Shown: positions 32,928 through 41,271 of the stretch, piece after piece | How positions within the stretch are numbered: the first letter of the stretch is position 1 | How the letters are laid out: each line of letters starts with the position of its first letter | From: Flavobacterium gilvum | Lineage (GTDB): Bacteria > Bacteroidota > Bacteroidia > Flavobacteriales > Flavobacteriaceae | Direction of reading: 5' to 3' | Assembly: GCF_001761465.1 (NCBI RefSeq) | Contig: NZ_CP017479.1 | Span: 2,108,001 to 2,172,000 of the forward strand | Length of the DNA stretch: 64,000 nucleotides | Made by a program: the position numbers and the translations under genes | The notes under the pieces: model-generated | What the model was told of the DNA's origin: nothing | Databases searched by the model: none | The model's input: the letters and a program-made list of their open reading frames with translations, nothing else

Positions 32928-34052
32928 TTAATTCGACATTTTGTCCATTAGCTCAATTTCAAAAATGATATTGGCATTTGGCGGAATAACTTCGCCAGCA
33001 CCAGCTTCGCCGTATGCAAGATAAGATGGTATAAAAAGAGTTGCTTTGTCGCCAATAGCCATTTTCTCAATTCCTTCAATAAAACCTGGAATCAAACCAG
33101 ATTTACTTCCAGCCTGAAAAGGAATTGGCACATATTGATTGGCAGCTGCCTTTTCTGGAATGAATTTTCCAAAAGTTTTGGCGGTTTCTGCTTCACTGGT
33201 GTCAAACAAAATACCATTTTCTAAAAATCCTGCATAATGAATATAGACAGTAGTTCCTGCGGCTGGTTTTTTGCCTGTTCCTTTTTTGGTAATTACATAT
33301 CGAAGGCCTGTTGAGGTCTTAGTAGATTTTCCTTTCAATTCAGCAAAAGAAGCTATTTTTTGATCACAAACAGCTTTGTATTTGGCTTCGTATTCTTTTT
33401 TGGCAGCGGCTTCGGCTTCTACTTTTCTTTTTTGGTTTTCAGATTCTATTTTGAAATAATCATAAAAAGTCTTTTTGGCATCAAATTTTTTGGCATCTTC
33501 ACCATTTCTGATGATTGTTACGCTTTTGATAAAATCATCCTGTTCAATTTTATTGACTACTTCCAAATCATAATTTACAACATGTCCAAAAATAGTGTGA
33601 AGTCCATCCAGCCAAGGCGTTTCTAAATGCGTGATAAAAAACTGACTGCTGTTTGTTCCCGGACCATTATTGGCCATAGCCAACATTCCGCCTTTGTCAA
33701 ATCTTAAATCGCTGAATTCGTCTTTGAATTTATAACCGGTATCTCCAGATCCTGTTCCCAGCGGATCTCCGGTTTGTATCATAAACTCCTTGATTACGCG
33801 ATGAAATTTCAATCCGTTGAAAAAAGGTTTTCCTCTAAGAGTGTCATTAACAATAAATTCATTGTCGCCCTCGGCCAAGGTTATGAAATTGGCAACGGTT
33901 ACCGGCGCTTTTTTATAATCCAATTCTAATAAAATGCTGCCTCGGTTGGTTTCGATTTCGGCATATAAACCATCGGGTAGATTGCTGTGTTTTTTATTAC
34001 AGGAAATTAAAGTTGCAATGAGGAACATTGCAAATAAAATGCTTTTTTTCAT
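32928..34052 (-). CDS. lipoprotein dual peptidyl-prolyl isomerase: cyclophilin-FKBP fusion
   Basis: This 374-residue lipoprotein has signal peptide MKKSILFAMFLIATLISC, with Cys 18 predicted to be lipidated. A cyclophilin domain spans about 30-185 (FHRVIKEFMIQTGDP, MANNGPGTNSSQFFIT). An alanine/lysine/glutamate-rich linker (about 210-245) is followed by an FKBP domain with an insertion before the AYGEAGAGEVIPPNANIIFEIE end, in pieces LAYGEAGAGEVIPP. It is a paralog of the neighbouring gene at 31718 but lipid-anchored. It begins only 8 nt after the gldI stop, so it is almost certainly co-transcribed with gldI. It is likely a periplasmic or outer-membrane folding factor linked to gliding/secretion, which is inference from context. 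Confidence 0.9.
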   Translation of the reverse strand: MKKSILFAMFLIATLISCNKKHSNLPDGLYAEIETNRGSILLELDYKKAPVTVANFITLAEGDNEFIVNDTLRGKPFFNGLKFHRVIKEFMIQTGDPLGTGSGDTGYKFKDEFSDLRFDKGGMLAMANNGPGTNSSQFFITHLETPWLDGLHTIFGHVVNYDLEVVNKIEQDDFIKSVTIIRNGEDAKKFDAKKTFYDYFKIESENQKRKVEAEAAAKKEYEAKYKAVCDQKIASFAELKGKSTKTSTGLRYVITKKGTGKKPAAGTTVYIHYAGFLENGILFDTSEAETAKTFGKFIPEKAAANQYVPIPFQAGSKSGLIPGFIEGIEKMAIGDKATLFIPSYLAYGEAGAGEVIPPNANIIFEIELMDKMSN

Positions 34053-34060
34053 TTTGTTTT

Positions 34061-34696
34061 TTAATTTGTTAAAGTGTCTTTTATTGTTTGTTTTACTGCT
34101 GGTTTTATTTTTGGCACAGCACTAGCTTGAATTTGCGCATTGTATTTGGCTTCAGTCATAAAATCATGTAGCGTTACGGTGCATAGCAATGGCTGATTGG
34201 TTCCGATTTTGTTATTGTCACCATGATAGCCATATCCCATATGCGAAGTGAAAAGGAAATGTACTTTTTCTTTTTTTCGCATGAGTTTAATACCATCTCT
34301 CAGTCCCATCATGATTTCCTGTTTGTCCACTTTGTAGACTTGAGGTTTCAATTCTTCTTGGGAATAAATGATATTGCCTTTCAAATCTTTTACTTCATAA
34401 TCAAATAGGGCAATATCACCTTTTTTTGGAGTAAGGCTGTCGGCAAGATTTCGGGTTTCGTAATAATACCAATAGCCTTTCTTTGAAGCAATATATTTTT
34501 TGGAAGGGTCACTTTTTATTACTGTTTTAATTTGATCTTCTTCACCGGCAATCATTTTCTTATTGCGGGCTATTGATTGTTTCATGAAACTTCCAGACGA
34601 TTGTGAAACAGGTCTTCGGGCTTCCTGATGTTGTTTGCAGCCTGTTAATAAAACGGCTGTAAAAAAAGGAATTAGCAATACTTTAAAATATTTCAT
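34061..34696 (-). CDS. gldI: gliding motility-associated FKBP-type isomerase lipoprotein GldI
   Basis: This 211-residue lipoprotein has signal peptide MKYFKVLLIPFFTAVLLTGC (Cys about 20) and a C-terminal FKBP-type domain (about 90-185: FDYEVKDLKGNIIYSQEEL, HMGYGYHGDNNKIGTNQPL). GldI is one of the Gld lipoproteins needed for gliding motility in Flavobacterium, probably as an isomerase that folds other cell-surface or secretion components. The FKBP active-site residues are partly altered, as in other GldI proteins. It is immediately followed by the fused cyclophilin-FKBP lipoprotein gene with an 8-nt gap, forming an operon. The window's T9SS cargo proteins fit with a gliding organism. Confidence 0.88.
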   Translation of the reverse strand: MKYFKVLLIPFFTAVLLTGCKQHQEARRPVSQSSGSFMKQSIARNKKMIAGEEDQIKTVIKSDPSKKYIASKKGYWYYYETRNLADSLTPKKGDIALFDYEVKDLKGNIIYSQEELKPQVYKVDKQEIMMGLRDGIKLMRKKEKVHFLFTSHMGYGYHGDNNKIGTNQPLLCTVTLHDFMTEAKYNAQIQASAVPKIKPAVKQTIKDTLTN

Positions 34697-34799
34697 ATAT
34701 GTAAAAATTTATTTGATAGGGGGCATATATGTTATCGCCTTTTTATTAACTGTGTTTATTTGTAATAAACCTGCTATTAATTGCGATTTCATGGGGGCT

Positions 34800-35804
34800 T
34801 TATATTTTTAATTTTTGTACTAAACTCTCAAATTTATTAATGGTTTCCTCCATTGATGTTTCTGATTTTCCTCCGGCGGCATTGATATGTCCTCCGCCAT
34901 TAAAATGATCTCGGGCAAACTGATTGACATCAAAATTACCTTGGGAACGGAAAGAGATTTTGATGATTTCTTCCTCTTTGTTTTCGATGAAAATGGCTGT
35001 AAAAACGATTCCTTTTATGCTTAAACCATAATTGACAACTCCTTCGGTATCGCCTTTTACATAGTTAAAACTGTTTAATTCCTCTTGTGTCAACGTAGTG
35101 TACGAGGTTTTATTATCCTCCATCACTTTCATATTTTGCAAAGCACGTCCAAGAAGTTGTAAACGGTTGTAGGAACTATTGTCAAATAATAAGGTTGGGA
35201 TCAAAGTGTTTTCTACACCAAGGTCAATCAATTCGGCGATAATTCGGTGGGTTGTTCCAGTGGTTTTTGGAAAACGAAATGAACCTGAATCAGTCAAGAT
35301 TCCTGTGTAAATACAAGTTGCGATTGTTTTGTCTAAATCTTGTTTTTTGCCCAAAAAATCAATGAAATTGTACACCATTTCGCAGGTAGAACCATAAGCT
35401 ACATCCGAATACGTGTAGGTGGCATAATCGTCCGGCCATTGATGGTGGTCAATCATGATAAAGGGAACGGTCAGTTTTTCTAGAACCTGTTCCATTTCGC
35501 CCGCCCGGTGTAGTGCGTTAAAATCCAAAGTAAAAACCAGTTCTGCTTCCTCCAGTATTTTGGTGGAGTTTTCCTTGTCTTTTTCGTATAGTTTTACTGT
35601 TTCGGAACCCGGCATCCAAGCCAGAAAATCAGGAAATTCATTTGGGGAAATCACAGTAGGATGGTGATTGTTTTTTATCAAAAAATGATATAACGCCAAT
35701 GTCGAACCCATAGCGTCTCCGTCTGGACCACGATGAGGAATTATGGCAATTTTTTTTGGAGTTGCCAATAGCAACTGTATCGCTTGTATGTCTAGTGTAT
35801 TCAT
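34800..35804 (-). CDS. DHH/DHHA1 family phosphoesterase (NrnA-like oligoribonuclease/pAp phosphatase)
   Basis: This 334-residue cytoplasmic enzyme has the DHH family motifs in order: PHRGPDGDAMGS (motif I), LDFNALHRAGEM, IDHHQWPD (the DHH motif), and the C-terminal DHHA1 signature FNGGGHINAAGG. It lacks the larger RecJ and PDE domains, so the NrnA-like class is the best fit: it degrades short RNA oligomers and dephosphorylates pAp. Mn-binding Asp/His residues are present. It lies 103 nt upstream of gldI on the same strand and may begin the same transcript; that is inference from spacing. Confidence 0.9.
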   Translation of the reverse strand: MNTLDIQAIQLLLATPKKIAIIPHRGPDGDAMGSTLALYHFLIKNNHHPTVISPNEFPDFLAWMPGSETVKLYEKDKENSTKILEEAELVFTLDFNALHRAGEMEQVLEKLTVPFIMIDHHQWPDDYATYTYSDVAYGSTCEMVYNFIDFLGKKQDLDKTIATCIYTGILTDSGSFRFPKTTGTTHRIIAELIDLGVENTLIPTLLFDNSSYNRLQLLGRALQNMKVMEDNKTSYTTLTQEELNSFNYVKGDTEGVVNYGLSIKGIVFTAIFIENKEEEIIKISFRSQGNFDVNQFARDHFNGGGHINAAGGKSETSMEETINKFESLVQKLKI

Positions 35805-35880
35805 AGATTGCGAAAATACATTTTTTAAACCAAAAGTTGAAAACTTTTAGGAAAATTAATGAGTAAGGAATGAGTTGTTT

Positions 35881-36014
35881 TGACCGCAAATTCGCAAATT
35901 TTAATTAAAAGGACTATTATAAATTGAGACGCTTTTAGCTAAATTAAGTGCAAATTATATTCTTAAAATTACAGGCTTAGGTTTTTTAAAAATAAATTTG
36001 CGAATTTGCGGTCA
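35881..36014. repeat. 21-bp perfect intergenic inverted repeat
   Basis: The arm 35881-35901 (start TGACCGCAAATTCG) is perfectly inverted at 35994-36014. Each arm contains two GCAAAT(T) words. The loop is 92 nt of AT-rich sequence. It is located between the DHH phosphoesterase and ClC genes, both on the minus strand. Confidence 0.85.
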
Positions 36015-36059
36015 TTAAAAAACAACTAATGAGTTTGTCTGATTAAAACTAAAAATAAT

Positions 36060-37310
36060 CTAGAGGTATTTCAATCCTTTTTTTCGAATACTTTGGTATA
36101 AAATAGATTTCGGACCTTTCAAAATCTGTGATTTGTAAATACCGACACTGCCGGAAAAAAAGTAAGCTATAATGCAGGCAATACCGATATAGACTCCACT
36201 TTGCAAACCAAAAAGTTCTATTCCCATAATAGTACAGGCGATAGGAGTGTGGGTTGATCCCGAAAATACTGCGACAAATCCCATTCCGGCCAAAAGAGCA
36301 ATTGGCAAAGGAACAATTACTGACAATGCACTTCCCAAAGTAGCTCCCACAAAAAATAATGGAGTTACTTCGCCTCCCTTGAATCCAGCTCCTAACGTAA
36401 ATCCGGTAAAGAGAATTTTTAGAATAAAATCGTAAGGTGCATTATGAAGACTAAAAGCATCAACAATCATGGGGATTCCCAAACCTATATATTTTGTTGT
36501 TCCAATAAAATAAATCGAAAGAGCCAATATGATTCCGCCAACAAAAGGTCTTAACGGCGGATATTTTATGTTTTTGGAAAATAATTTGCCCCAAAAATGA
36601 GTGCTTCTTGCAAAAAGTAATGCTGCCAGCCCAAATAAAATACTAACAATAATTATCCAGAATAGTGCGGTAAAATCCATTTCGGGAACTGATGGGATAC
36701 TATAATGAGTATGTTTTATCTCCCAAAACTCAACTGTAAAGTAAGCAATGTAAGCTACTAAAAAGGAAAGGACAATACTTCTTAAATTTATTTTATGAAA
36801 AAAAACGACTTCTAAAGCAAAGATTGCTCCCGCTAACGGTGTTCCAAAAACCGATGCAAAACCTGCGCTAATTCCCAGAATCATTAGTGTCTTTCTCTCA
36901 GAATGATTAAGTTTGAAAATAGGAGTGCATAAATCGGCAATCGCTCCGCCCATTTGTACAGCAGTTCCTTCACGTCCTGCAGATCCTCCAAAAAAATGCG
37001 TGATTAATGTTCCTAAAAGAACCAGTGGAGCCATCAGAAAGGGAACCCTTTTATCAGGCTCATTATATTCTTCCAATAGTAAATTGTTGCCTTTTGCGAT
37101 TTTGGAGTCAGCATAAAAATAGCTATAACCAATGAGTAGACCACCAAGAGGCAACATCCAGATAATCCACTCGTTATGAGCTCTGACTTTGGTTACAAAT
37201 TCTAAAGAAACCAAGAAAAATGCTGATGCCGATCCTGAAAAAATGCCTATCAGACAACAAATGAGAATCCATTTGAGCGTGATAGGCATTATATTTTTTA
37301 ATTTTTCCAA
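36060..37310 (-). CDS. ClC family chloride/fluoride channel or antiporter
   Basis: This 416-residue polytopic protein has the ClC fold. The gating motif is SAGREGTAVQMGG (112-115 GREG; the Glu is the usual gate/proton-pathway Glu). The site where typical ClC chloride transporters read GSGIP here reads GNNLLLEE (74-81). The third motif reads GFKGGEVTPLFF, where the usual GGxFxP is varied. These changes match what I recall of the CLC-F (fluoride/proton antiporter) branch better than chloride transporters, but a phylogeny is needed. It has its own promoter overlapping the end of the upstream Rid gene. No fluoride riboswitch is evident. Confidence 0.8.
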   Translation of the reverse strand: MEKLKNIMPITLKWILICCLIGIFSGSASAFFLVSLEFVTKVRAHNEWIIWMLPLGGLLIGYSYFYADSKIAKGNNLLLEEYNEPDKRVPFLMAPLVLLGTLITHFFGGSAGREGTAVQMGGAIADLCTPIFKLNHSERKTLMILGISAGFASVFGTPLAGAIFALEVVFFHKINLRSIVLSFLVAYIAYFTVEFWEIKHTHYSIPSVPEMDFTALFWIIIVSILFGLAALLFARSTHFWGKLFSKNIKYPPLRPFVGGIILALSIYFIGTTKYIGLGIPMIVDAFSLHNAPYDFILKILFTGFTLGAGFKGGEVTPLFFVGATLGSALSVIVPLPIALLAGMGFVAVFSGSTHTPIACTIMGIELFGLQSGVYIGIACIIAYFFSGSVGIYKSQILKGPKSILYQSIRKKGLKYL

Positions 37311-37355
37311 ATCGATTAATTCTAATACTTTTTAAAAAAAGGTTTAAAAGTATTA

Positions 37356-37387
37356 CAAACGTAGTGTTTTTTTGGATTATTCAGCAA
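37356..37387 (-). promoter_or_regulatory. promoter of the ClC gene overlapping the ridA 3' end
   Basis: On the minus strand, TTG (37387-37385), a 21-nt gap and TACGTTTG (37363-37356) fit the Bacteroidota promoter pattern. The -33 element lies within the last codons of the Rid gene. Confidence 0.6.
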
Positions 37388-37763
37388 CAACTGCGGTTAA
37401 TTCGATTTCAACCAAATATTCAGGAGCTACCAATTGGTTGATGCCGTAAAATCCAGTGGTTGGTTTTATGTCTTTAAAGAAAATAGCGTGTGCTTTTGCA
37501 ACGTCTTCAAATGTAGAAACATCGGTAGTGAAAATTCGAGTACGGATTACATCTTTCATGCCTACATTTAAATCTTCCAGTACTTTTTCAACTCTTTCAA
37601 GGATATTTAAAGTTTGAGCGTAGGCATCATCAGCTTTAACTTTTTCGCCGTCAACGATTGCAACAGTTCCGGATACTTCGATTATATTTCCAATGCGAAC
37701 TGCACGGCAATATCCCATTTTGTCTTCCCAAGGTGAACCGGTTAAGATGTTTTTTCTTTCCAT
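37377..37763 (-). CDS. RidA/YjgF family enamine/imine deaminase-like protein
   Basis: This 128-residue protein matches the Rid superfamily trimer subunit. The N-terminal half reads CRAVRIGNIIEVSGTVAIVDG, the helix AYAQTLNILERVEKVLEDL, and the active-site region DVIRTRIFTTDV, with the Arg that binds substrate in active RidA. The C-terminus is YLVEIELTAVV. The family hydrolyses reactive enamines and imines such as 2-aminoacrylate, protecting PLP enzymes. The Arg is present, so activity is plausible. Subfamily assignment (RidA against Rid1-7) is not made. Confidence 0.85.
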   Translation of the reverse strand: MERKNILTGSPWEDKMGYCRAVRIGNIIEVSGTVAIVDGEKVKADDAYAQTLNILERVEKVLEDLNVGMKDVIRTRIFTTDVSTFEDVAKAHAIFFKDIKPTTGFYGINQLVAPEYLVEIELTAVVAE

Positions 37764-38103
37764 TATTTTATTATTTAGTTGATGTTAATTACTTTTAAGG
37801 ATAGAGGAATTCTCAAAAAGCCCGCAATTTATAAAAATTAGAATTAAAAAAAGAGACACTTTTGTGGTAGAGGCTTTATATGGAGCATTTTCTGTTTTTT
37901 ATAACAAAAAAGGAATTTTGTTTTAATTTCTTATTACGATTTAATGATTTGTATTTTTTATTTGGAGATAAATTGTTTTGCAGATGTGTTGCTTTTTTTA
38001 AGAAAATGAATGTGCTCTTGTCTGGTTTTTAGCTGATGATTTGTTATGTTTTTTAAAAATTTAGAATATCTTAACAGGTAATCGAGAATAAATTATGTTA
38101 GTT
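37764..38103. other. gene-free spacer
   Basis: This is an AT-rich divergent spacer between the Rid gene and the next gene on the plus strand. It contains no gene, no RNA I recognise and no copy of the repeats. The promoter of the downstream gene follows at 38104-38137. Confidence 0.5.
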
Positions 38104-38137
38104 TTGTGATTTTATTATAGTTGATTTTTTATTTTTG
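38104..38137 (+). promoter_or_regulatory. promoter of the exported hypothetical gene
   Basis: TTG at 38104-38106, a 23-nt gap and TATTTTTG at 38130-38137, 43 nt before the start codon. Confidence 0.55.
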
Positions 38138-38180
38138 GAAAAACTGTTTTTTAAGATAGAAAACCTACCATTTTTAAACT

Positions 38181-38879
38181 ATGAAGCAATTTTTTTTTGT
38201 TTTCCTTATGGGTTTTGTGACTTGTACTTATGCTCAGGTTGAGTTTAATAATAAGTTCAAGGGAATTCCTCCAGTAAATATAAAACCGAAAGAAAAGAAA
38301 AGTGTACCTCCGCCGGTAGATACTTCTACTATTATTCCTCCAAATGTTTATAAAAATCCGAATGTGCAGTCGCCGCCCAATCCAGTTACTGATTATAGAC
38401 CAAAAGTTAAGAGTGAGATTTCGATGATTCCCACAGATGAGTTTATAAATCCCGGAGACGAAGTTAGGGATAAGTTAGCCAAGGATATGGATAGAAGGTT
38501 AATTAAGGAGGGGCTAAAAGAAGATACCAGATATTTGGTAAAAAAAGATGTTAGTTTCGGCGAAATACGGACAAAATCAGCTTATTTTGTTATAAAATGC
38601 AGGGATTATGGTGCTATTGATGGAGATTTTATCCAAGGTATTCTTGATCAGAAAGTGGTAAGAGGGGCATTAGAATTGCAAGCCTATTTTAAGGAATTTA
38701 CTATTTATTTCCATGACGGAATAAATGTATTTGAACTGGAGGCCTTGAATAGAGGTAGTTTAGGTGGAAATACTGGCGAGTTTTATATATATGATGCCGC
38801 CGGCAAATTAATTATTCATGAATATTGGGATAATTGGGATGCTGGTGTAAAAGGAAAGTTTGTTATAGTAAAAGAGTAG
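38181..38879 (+). CDS. exported protein of unknown function
   Basis: The 232-residue protein has a signal peptide (MKQFFFVFLMGFVTCTYAQ), a proline-rich low-complexity region (about 20-75; PPPVDTSTIIPPN, SPPNPVTDY) and a C-terminal beta-rich domain (about 115-232) containing AYFVIKCRDYGAIDGD. The middle of the C-terminal domain (GDFIQGILDQKVVRG) resembles parts of secreted beta-sandwich proteins, but I cannot name a family. It has its own promoter and a terminator whose stem starts at the stop codon. Confidence 0.6.
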   Translation: MKQFFFVFLMGFVTCTYAQVEFNNKFKGIPPVNIKPKEKKSVPPPVDTSTIIPPNVYKNPNVQSPPNPVTDYRPKVKSEISMIPTDEFINPGDEVRDKLAKDMDRRLIKEGLKEDTRYLVKKDVSFGEIRTKSAYFVIKCRDYGAIDGDFIQGILDQKVVRGALELQAYFKEFTIYFHDGINVFELEALNRGSLGGNTGEFYIYDAAGKLIIHEYWDNWDAGVKGKFVIVKE

Positions 38880-38897
38880 TTTTTCAACTACTCTTTT
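38870..38897. terminator. terminator overlapping the stop codon, bidirectional
   Basis: A 12-bp perfect stem (AAAAGAGTAGTT with AACTACTCTTTT) with a TTTC loop and T run. The TAG stop codon lies within the left arm. It sits between convergent genes. Confidence 0.85.
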
Positions 38898-38911
38898 TTT
38901 ATAAAATAAGA

Positions 38912-39442
38912 TTAAAAAGGATCTGCTGTAACTTTAAAAGTCATTCTGGCATTAACCGTTACTTCTTGGCTAAAAGTTTGATTAATTGTTACCGATGTAC
39001 GTATTTTATAGCTAGAAGACTTAATGTATTTGTCTAGTTTTTGGTCTGTACAGGTTAGATTAATTGTGTTGCTAGTAGAACTGATATTGTCTTGATACGC
39101 CAATTCGATTTCATCCGTAGCATTTGTTGAAATGTACAAATGAACCGATTTTACAAAACTGAATGTTTTATCGGCAGGATTGGTGATGGTTAGTTTTAAT
39201 TCGTCCAATTTTACATCTTTAACCAAATCTGCATTGGTGTTGTTGTTTTTGAATTCAGCTGTAGAATTTGTTGTAACGTCTGGAGTGGGAACTTCAAACG
39301 GAGTGTTAAGTGATGCTCCGGGACTAATTTTGAACGAAGTTTCGTTTGAAATTTTGAAGGTTAATAATTTATCCACTTCATTGCAGGAAATAGTCAATAA
39401 AAAGATAAGAGCTGTAATTGCGATTGTTTTTGTTTTCATCAT
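38912..39442 (-). CDS. predicted lipoprotein of unknown function
   Basis: This is a 176-residue lipoprotein with lipobox LTISC in signal peptide MMKTKTIAITALIFLLTISC. The body is a beta-rich domain with many Asn/Thr (NETSFKISPGASLNTPFEV, then TNPADKTFSFVKSVHLYIST). I do not recognise a family; the layout resembles small secreted beta-sandwich proteins found in Flavobacteria. Two ATGs at the start are adjacent (MMK), so the exact start is uncertain by one codon. Confidence 0.6.
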   Translation of the reverse strand: MMKTKTIAITALIFLLTISCNEVDKLLTFKISNETSFKISPGASLNTPFEVPTPDVTTNSTAEFKNNNTNADLVKDVKLDELKLTITNPADKTFSFVKSVHLYISTNATDEIELAYQDNISSTSNTINLTCTDQKLDKYIKSSSYKIRTSVTINQTFSQEVTVNARMTFKVTADPF

Positions 39443-39644
39443 TTGTAGGTTTTTGAAGATTATAACGTATTAATTTTTTGGTTATTATCTAATGAGAACT
39501 AGATGTTTGTTTTTCTAATCTATTTTTTTTGATTTTTGTGGGGAAGTGTTTTTCAAAAAAAATCGTTGCAAATGTAAAGCTAGAGATTGAGAATTGAATA
39601 TTTTTTTAATAAAAAAAGAAAATATTTTTTTTCGAAATTCAATT

Positions 39645-39674
39645 TTTGAAATCAAAATATAAAAAGTATTTTTG
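39645..39674 (+). promoter_or_regulatory. promoter of guaA directly at the start codon
   Basis: TTTG (39645-39648), an 18-nt gap and TATTTTTG (39667-39674). The guaA ATG begins at 39678, only 3 nt past the -7 box, so the expected transcript start coincides with the ATG. This predicts a leaderless mRNA. Confidence 0.7.
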
Positions 39675-39677
39675 CGC

Positions 39678-41207
39678 ATGCAACACAACGTACTTATTTT
39701 AGATTTCGGATCGCAATATACTCAACTTATTGCGCGTAGAGTTCGCGAATTAAATATATTCTGCGAAATTTTCCCTTACAATCATTTTCCAGATGATTTA
39801 TCAAGTTATAAAGCCGTAATTCTTGGTGGAAGCCCATTCTCTGTTAGAGGAGAAGATGCGCCACACCCGGATTTGTCGCAAATTAGAGGTAAGCTCCCTA
39901 TGCTGGCCGTATGTTACGGAGCTCAGTATTTGGCTCATTTCAGTGAAGGTGAGGTAGCTGCTTCTAATACCAGAGAATACGGTAGAGCAAATTTGTCCTA
40001 TATTAAGGAAGATGAAGTTTTCTTCGAAGGGATTTCTCCAAACAGCCAAGTTTGGATGAGCCACAGTGACAGTATCAAAACATTGCCTGCAAATGGGGTG
40101 AAATTAGCCAGTACGCACGATGTAGAATTTGCCGCTTACAGAATTGAAGGCGAAACAACTTATGCTATTCAATATCACCCAGAGGTTTATCATTCTACTG
40201 AAGGAACAAAAATATTGGAAAATTTCCTTGTAAAAATTGCTCAAGTTCCTCAAAATTTCACACCAAATGCTTTTGTTGAAGAAATTGTAGCCGAAATGAA
40301 AGAAAAAATCGGAAACGACAAAGTTGTTTTAGGTCTTTCAGGAGGTGTGGATTCAACAGTAGCAGCAGTTTTATTGAATAAAGCAATTGGCAAAAATCTG
40401 TATTGTATTTTTGTAAATAACGGATTGCTTCGTAAAAATGAATTCCAAAGCGTTTTGGATCAGTACGAAGGAATGGGATTGAATGTAAAAGGAGTTGACG
40501 CTTCTCAACGTTTTTATGATGCCTTGGCCGGAGTTACTGACCCAGAGTTAAAAAGAAAAGCGATTGGTAATGCTTTTATCGAAGTTTTTGATGATGAATC
40601 CCATAAAATCGAAGATGTTACTTGGTTAGCCCAAGGAACTATATATCCTGATGTAATCGAATCGGTTTCTGTAAAAGGGCCATCTGCAACTATCAAATCA
40701 CATCATAATGTTGGTGGTTTGCCAGATTATATGAAATTGAAAGTGGTTGAACCTTTGCGTATGCTTTTCAAAGACGAAGTACGTAGAGTGGGTGCAACTT
40801 TGGGAATTGATCCAGAATTATTAGGAAGACATCCTTTCCCTGGGCCAGGATTGTCTATTAGAATTTTGGGAGATATTACTTTGGAGAAAGTTCAAATCCT
40901 TCAGGATGTAGATAAAGTTTTTATCGACGGATTGAAATCTTGGGGATTATACGATAAAGTATGGCAAGCCGGAGCGATTTTGCTACCTGTCAACAGCGTT
41001 GGAGTTATGGGTGATGAACGTACTTATGAAAAAGTAGTAGCCCTGAGAGCAGTAGAATCAACAGACGGAATGACCGCAGACTGGGTACACCTTCCTTATG
41101 ATTTCTTGATGAAAGTGTCTAATGATATTATCAATAAAGTAAAAGGTGTAAACCGCGTAGTTTATGATATAAGTTCGAAGCCACCGGCAACAATTGAGTG
41201 GGAATAA
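39678..41207 (+). CDS. guaA: GMP synthase (glutamine-hydrolysing)
   Basis: GuaA converts XMP to GMP using glutamine-derived ammonia and ATP. The 509-residue length is standard. The class I glutamine amidotransferase domain (about 1-190) has [13 protein letters not shown], the nucleophile Cys in [12 protein letters not shown] and the His-Glu pair in YHPEVYHS. The PP-loop ATP-pyrophosphatase domain shows [14 protein letters not shown], and the C-terminal dimerisation domain contains [29 protein letters not shown] and the end signature [14 protein letters not shown]. The start is at ATG 39678; an upstream TTG in frame at 39672 lies in the promoter. No translation-leader RBS is possible if the transcript starts at the ATG. 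Confidence 0.96.
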   Translation: MQHNVLILDFGSQYTQLIARRVRELNIFCEIFPYNHFPDDLSSYKAVILGGSPFSVRGEDAPHPDLSQIRGKLPMLAVCYGAQYLAHFSEGEVAASNTREYGRANLSYIKEDEVFFEGISPNSQVWMSHSDSIKTLPANGVKLASTHDVEFAAYRIEGETTYAIQYHPEVYHSTEGTKILENFLVKIAQVPQNFTPNAFVEEIVAEMKEKIGNDKVVLGLSGGVDSTVAAVLLNKAIGKNLYCIFVNNGLLRKNEFQSVLDQYEGMGLNVKGVDASQRFYDALAGVTDPELKRKAIGNAFIEVFDDESHKIEDVTWLAQGTIYPDVIESVSVKGPSATIKSHHNVGGLPDYMKLKVVEPLRMLFKDEVRRVGATLGIDPELLGRHPFPGPGLSIRILGDITLEKVQILQDVDKVFIDGLKSWGLYDKVWQAGAILLPVNSVGVMGDERTYEKVVALRAVESTDGMTADWVHLPYDFLMKVSNDIINKVKGVNRVVYDISSKPPATIEWE

Positions 41208-41222
41208 TATAATTTTTTTAAC

Positions 41223-41252
41223 ATTAAGTCGTTACATTTGTAACGACTTAAT
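41223..41252 (+). terminator. hairpin after guaA
   Basis: A 13-bp perfect stem (ATTAAGTCGTTAC with GTAACGACTTAAT) with an ATTT loop lies 16 nt after the stop. The tail is only weakly T-rich, so it may be a terminator or a processing or attenuation hairpin before the LysM gene. Confidence 0.6.
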
Positions 41253-41271
41253 TGTTTAAACCTACTTATTT

